This document shows positions 10,401 through 16,400 of a stretch of 21,589 nt of DNA, in pieces (positions within the stretch are counted from its first letter, which is position 1; every line of letters begins with the position of its first letter). Under the pieces are notes generated by a model. It was not told the origin of the DNA. It did not search any database and saw only the letters and a list, made by a program, of their open reading frames with translations. Origin of the DNA: Botryllus schlosseri (taxonomy: Eukaryota > Chordata > Ascidiacea > Stolidobranchia > Styelidae); NCBI GenBank assembly GCA_000444245.1, contig ATSW01015097.1, positions 1-21,589 on the forward strand, read 5' to 3'. A program made the translations under genes and the position numbers.

Positions 10401-13400
10401 AAGTAGCTAGCCGAGATCGGAGAAAGATCGTTCAACAGCACTGAGACTGCCAACACTGACGTTGTGCGTACACTACTGGTGACAAACCGTGTTGCTTCAT
10501 TCTGACAATGTCGTCTACATCAGTGGTTCTCAACCTTTTTCACCTCGCGGACCGGTAAAATTTCGAAAAATGTCCTGGCGGACCGGTGACCTTTCAAAAT
10601 TGAAATGAAGCTGAAATTTAGATTATGCAACCGTTTTTTTGCGATTATATAGTGCTAGCGAGTGACATTTAGCTGGTTTTGATCGCAATTAATTATCTTA
10701 ATGATGGCATCTATGTGATGTTATGATAGTCAGTCTGCTGAGTCAAGGTGAAATAGCCTTGTCCAGATAAACGTGCTACTGCTGAGAATCGACTTTCGCG
10801 CCGAATGCCGTGGGTTTAACCGACCACGCCAACTCGAATAATATTCTTCTCTTTGACAATATCGAGAGAAGAAGCGTTTCGGAGTCGAACCTATAGCACC
10901 TTGTCGTGCTACCTTGCTTATGGCCCACTGCCACCGGAGGCATAGGCTACTCCTGCAACTAGGAATACAATGCGTGCAGCAAGAAAACACCATACAGCAA
11001 CTATACCGGTCATCCGCGAATCCGTGCCGAAAAAGCACCTCGTCAGCCCTTCCCCAAAAACGTTGGTCTTGGGCCCCAACAGCGCGACAAGACAAACTTC
11101 AGGGGTTTCGCCGCCAGAACATACAGCGGGGTGGATGTTCCACCTGTACTTGTCAGCACATTCATTCTGCCCAGTGTAAGCAGAGAGTTTATGTTGCTTC
11201 ATCGCGCCAACAGCGTAAATTTTCGATCATTCATGACCAGGCCTGTTTATTTTTGGATATTGGGTTTTCTTTTGGAGATTCTCCAAAAATAAGATTTGAA
11301 AACATCCAAAAATAAGCTTTTTTTGGATGATGTGTTTTCAAGTTTTTTAGTGAAATGCACGAGTCATAGCAGTGTAAATACTGTTGAAACAACCAGGAAA
11401 CTCACAAACACGCACAACAACAGCATGTGTGTGAGGGAGGGGGTCTCCGAAACGCTAAAAGTACTTCCCCTCACTGGAAGGATCAGAGGCGACACGACAA
11501 GGGTTGAAGAGGCGGCATGGTATGAAATCGTGCGAGTGTGGTGCGGGCGGGGCCTTGTCCATCTGATCGTGGAGCAGCAGAATGATCTCTATCGCCTGGT
11601 CGAACGCCTTCGAGCTCGGTGCTCAGCTGAGGACTGGGACAATGACACCCGCGACGTGGAAGGTCCTCTGGTCAGAGGGTGCTGGGCTATCAAGTTCACT
11701 GAGTCACGCAATTTCGTGGAGGATCAGAGTGTGCACTGTGCAGTCCTCGACCTTCTCGAGAATATCGACGAAAAAGAGAAGCCGTCCCCGTGTGAGGCAG
11801 CCAGGAGCCTTATAGCAGGGCTCATCGACGGCATAAAGAAAATTGAAGTTGCCGACGATGAAAGGGTTCTGCCCTGTCTACCACACCAAGTGGTGCAACC
11901 TCGTAGGCAGGACAGAACAAACACTTCTTGCTCTTTTAGATTCTAATAATATACACAAGAGTGATACATATATGTTAGCTACTTTATTTGCAGCTCAGTG
12001 AATTGATCGACAAACACCGGGGTGGGCTGTCGAATAAGTGGACACCTGAGGAGATACAGAATATCGAAGACCAATTCCAATTCATGTCTGTTCGATACAA
12101 AATGGACGTTACTTTCAAGCGAATTATTGACGAGCGACAGTTCTTTGGACCATATGGCTCGATGTTTCCCACAACTGCGACGGTCGAAGCCGATTTCTCG
12201 AAAATGAACTGGGAGAAGGGTCTCTACCGGGTGTCACCCACTGATTTTTATTTCGAGGGCATTCTCCAGGCCAGACTTTGTGACGAAAGTATTGGAAAGT
12301 TAGATCAAGATCACTGATGATGTCGATGTGTTGAAGGACATGAATACATGATAATAACACACTTTCGGTGAAGTTTTTTATGTAGTATTAGGGCTAAAGA
12401 CACCTTTATTTCTTATTTTTGGAGATTCTCCAAAAATAAAATTTGAAAACATCCAAAACTAAGCTATTTTTGTTATTTTTGGAGAAATCCAAAAATAAAC
12501 AGGCCTGTTCATGACTGAATCGGTTTTCTCGCTGCCGAATTCTTAGCACATCTTTCGAGTCCCATGTTAGCCTAAACTTCATTATGAGTTGGTACGTCGT
12601 GGCGCGGTAATGGCTGACGCCTAAATGACTATTTCTATAAATCATGCATATTTCTCCGAGAAGGACACCTAATAAACAAGACATTTAGTGACACTAAATC
12701 GCGCAAAGCGCGAAAAGAAATTGAAAAATGTTGGAAAAAGTTTTAAAAGAATACGCTATGAATTATGTTAATTTGCAAAATAATTTTGGGCTCTTTCCAA
12801 GTTCAGCCCCTCTTTAATTGGGCGGTTTTGGGTGCCTCAGTTATGGTCCTGCACAAATTGAATGAATCAAAAACGAATAATCGCGCAACTGCGCTGTTTA
12901 GCGATGAGTCAGCCCGTACCTGTTCTGTATTTGTCGCTCTCATGTTGTCAAATGACACGTCTTGAACTTTAAATTAAGAAGAACATGTTACCAGCCCTAA
13001 TGTTACCTCACAAAGTTCTGCATCAGTTTAAGATTTGATGTTTTATTTATTTTATCAATGGACAAGCCTTTCACATCGCATCTTGAATTTAAGGTATAGA
13101 ATTGTAATATACCTGGCGGACCGGCAGGAATGTCGTCGCGGACCGGCACCGGTCCGCGGACCGGCGGTTGAGAACCACTGGTCTACATCACAATTTTAAT
13201 CATGTGCTTCTTAATATAAGAACCATGCGTAGGCCACGCAGTCTTGCTTCAGTTAGGATATTGCGGTACGTCGAGCATAACACCATGTCAACCTATTTGT
13301 TTCATTTGACCATTTATGATTCACAGTGAGCAGACAATGGGCCGTCTACAACGGCAGGCATATAAAATCGGCTACAAAATGTCAAATGATAAGTTTACTG

Positions 13401-16400
13401 ACAAACATTTACGATACGAAATGCAGGTTGTAAAATAATTTTGGATTTGTGGACAATTTGTCACAAAATTTTGACTATTTTTGATATGTGAAAAAAAAAT
13501 AGTCTACTTATAATTTTCACGTGACATTCGAATGAAACAGGGTGGATTTAGGCGCACGGAATCCAGGATTTCGATTCAAACACAGAAAACGAAGAAAAAT
13601 CTCAAACAAAACCAGCTCACCAAATGACTCATCGTCCATAAGCGATTCTTCCTCGATTCCACGGCGCCGAACAGAAAAAACACCACTCCGTTTTCGAACA
13701 AAGTCCCGACAACCAAAAACAGCAGACAAGCTCCTATACCCGCATGTACAGCCGGCACACCCTCGCTCCCTTCTACGTACTGCAGTAATATCCAAGATAC
13801 TGCGACTGCAATCCCTGATATCAAAATGGGAAGGAAAAACGTCCGCGTTCGAAAGTCCTTTTCAATAGTCTGCTTGGTCAGGGAGAATTTCTCAGGCGCT
13901 CTTGAAGAAGGGTATATGGAATCGCTCAGGAATGATGCCTGAAAAGGAAAACAGTAGCAAATCTCAGTGTTGTAACCACGTCACAAGGCTCAGAGTCGCA
14001 AGTCAAACTCACTTAGTTTTGACTCAAGTCAAGTCGAGTCATTTTCAATTCACCACCGTGTCAAGTCCGAGTCCAAGTCAACGAAAATAGGGTCAAGTGC
14101 AAGTCATGGTATGATGACTCGAGTCTGAGTCCAAGACATTCTGTTGACTACTCAGTTTCCGGTTAAAGTCTTGCTAAACCCGCATTTTACATCTGTGTTA
14201 GGTGATATTGAATGGTTCACATTTATAATATACTAGTTTTCTTCACTTTTAGCAATATCTGGTGGCATTTTCAAGTATAGCAGTGTCAATAAACAATATC
14301 CTAACAGCGTGGTTACTTTACTATTCTTCAAAATTACAATGAAATGTCGGTCTAAACCAGTGGTTCCCAACGTGGGCGATTTGTCGGTCCAGGGGGGCGA
14401 AAATAGCAAAGGGGCGATAGGGGGGCGAAAACGGACGAAGGGGCGATAGGAGGGCGATGGCGCGTTGAAATGGCTATATTGCCGTCCATGACCGTAACTG
14501 CCACACCCAAACCCCCAATTGGGATGGGGGCCCGAGCTCGAAGGGGGCCCACAATTTTTTCGTGAATTAACATTATGTATTTTGGAAATTTAGGAAACTT
14601 TTTCAAGAAATTTTCGCGCTACGCGCCATTTCGTGGTCACATGTTTCTTGCTTAATGGATACCCTTCCTCCAAGAAATAATATGCATGAGTTATAGAAAT
14701 GGGCATCTCGGCGTCACCGATTAACACACCATGACGCACCAAAACATGTAAAGTTTCAGGTCATGTAACATGCGATTCCGAAAAGTGTGCCAGAACGAGA
14801 AAACCTTGGCGGAAAAGGACTGCCTTTATGCTTACCGACTTCGATATATATACGATATACATATATATATAATTGTCCATAGGCGCCTGAATGGCTGGCG
14901 CCAAATGTTCCTGTCCTGGCAATGAGAACCCCACAAAAAATGCCATCTCGCAGAGAAAAAATAATTGCCAGTGCAGAAATACCAATTTGAAATCGTGTGC
15001 GTCGTTTAGTTTAGTACATATGGGCGATTTGAATATCTTTTGACATACCAGACAGGCCACGAAATGTCATTACGTAACGAACTCATTATACTCACGGGTC
15101 CGCCCGAATATGTTCACTTATTATTTACGGGCCCTACATTTCTAAGACACCTCACTCAGTTTTACCGGTGAATCTGAATACATGAGCAGAGAGAGGATAA
15201 AAATTGACAGCAATATATATGCAATTCCCGATCATATTGACCGATTCAATCATGAATGATAGAAATTTTTCGGAGAAATCACCTTTTTTGTTAGTCAACT
15301 CACCAAAATCTAGCTGGAAAAGTGTAATTTCGAGGTCGAGCTGAAAAGTTGACCTTTCTTCTTAGTCGTCTTAGTCTGTATGCCCATTTTTCGGCTCCCA
15401 ATATTTGGGGGGCGATGATCAGTGTGGAGTTTGAAAAGGGGGCGATGAGTCGAAAAAGGTTGGGAACCACTGGTCTAAGCCCTCTTGAGTCTCGAGTCAA
15501 TACACTGATTGGACTGTCAACTAACCAACGGTTTTTTAGAAATTTTAGTTCTAGTCGTGGATTTTGAAAAGTGAGCAGCTCTTAGTGCGGATTTTAGAAA
15601 GTGAATAGTTTCAGTTGTGGTTTTAGTTGCGCACTTCGAAAACCTACATCTAATCTAATCTGAGAAATGTTTTTATGCTCCGATTCCAATTCCATTCTAA
15701 TTTCTGCTTTTTTTCTGAAAATACTTCAAAACAAAACTGAACCAAGATTGTTCTAGAGACATTTGCCATCCTCGTCATCATGAGAACGAACTAATTTGGA
15801 AAAAAAATATGTAGTTACAATTCAGATTTAGTCTAATTAGAAAAAAGCTGAGAATTTGCTAGTTGCGAAAGTTTGTCCCAGTCCTAGCAATGATGCCATA
15901 GAGGGTTGCTATGATGATTTCAATCATAGAAGCGTGGCAAAGCGACCAAACAATACTTTCTACTTGCGTAGTTTTATCTATCACCATCACTGACTCAAAC
16001 CCACCTGATCTGTACTGTATACGGACAGACTTTGAGCTGCGCCATGCTTGTCGTTAGAAGAATTCAGATGTAGACAATCAGAACGGGTTTCCTTTGTGCC
16101 TAATAACGCAAAACGTAAAATTACACAAGACTTCTCGTAACTATCTATACACGAATCAATCTCACCGGATTTGGACAACGCCAACTTTGATCTGATGCGG
16201 TTTGTCGGGGCCTCTTTTGAAAACGCCTTAAATCGGTAAATATCAGTTAGGTATAAGCTCAAATATAACCAAGACTAAAGTACTTGAGAGATTCGATTCT
16301 CAATAGAGTATTAGGCTTCTGGCATCACTCATTAAGATAACAGAACAGTTTGGACGGTTGGAAAGCTCAAAATTGTCTATAGACTAAAATGCCAATACTA

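Larger units (their letters stand above)
11238..12507 (+). mobile_element. 1270-bp hAT nested in the outer hAT
   Basis: Ends CAGGCCTGTTTATTTTTGGA on both sides in inverted orientation, with further internal inverted stretches (TTTTGGAGATTCTCCAAAA and AAAACATCCAAAA). An exact 8-bp duplication, TTCATGAC, lies at 11230-11237 and 12508-12515. It carries plus-strand transposase remnants (next entries). The nesting order shows that the outer element landed first. Confidence 0.9.
10521..13180. mobile_element. 2660-bp hAT element (outer)
   Basis: The left end is CAGTGGTTCTCAACCTTTTT and the right end, read on the minus strand, is CAGTGGTTCTCAACCGCCGG; both have GGACCGG-rich subterminal DNA. An exact 8-bp target duplication, GTCTACAT, flanks it at 10513-10520 and 13181-13188. 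Without the nested insertion the element is about 1.38 kb, so it is probably non-autonomous. A region of higher GC (about 10720-11215) has open frames on both strands but no recognised protein. The right arm holds, inverted, a piece of the CCCTAACTGCC-type repeat (about 12560-12720). It lies in the intron between exons 5 and 6. Confidence 0.9.

Noticed and set aside
13517-13868. Overlapping frames (MDITAVRRRERG on minus, MDLGARNPGFRF on plus)
   Set aside because: Arg-rich shadows of the membrane-coding frame of exon 5.
14352-15060. Minus-strand ORFs in the 14.4-15.1 kb hAT
   Set aside because: They read through terminal repeats and the dispersed repeat; the shared LxCQKI string between copies reflects common descent and is not enough for a gene call.
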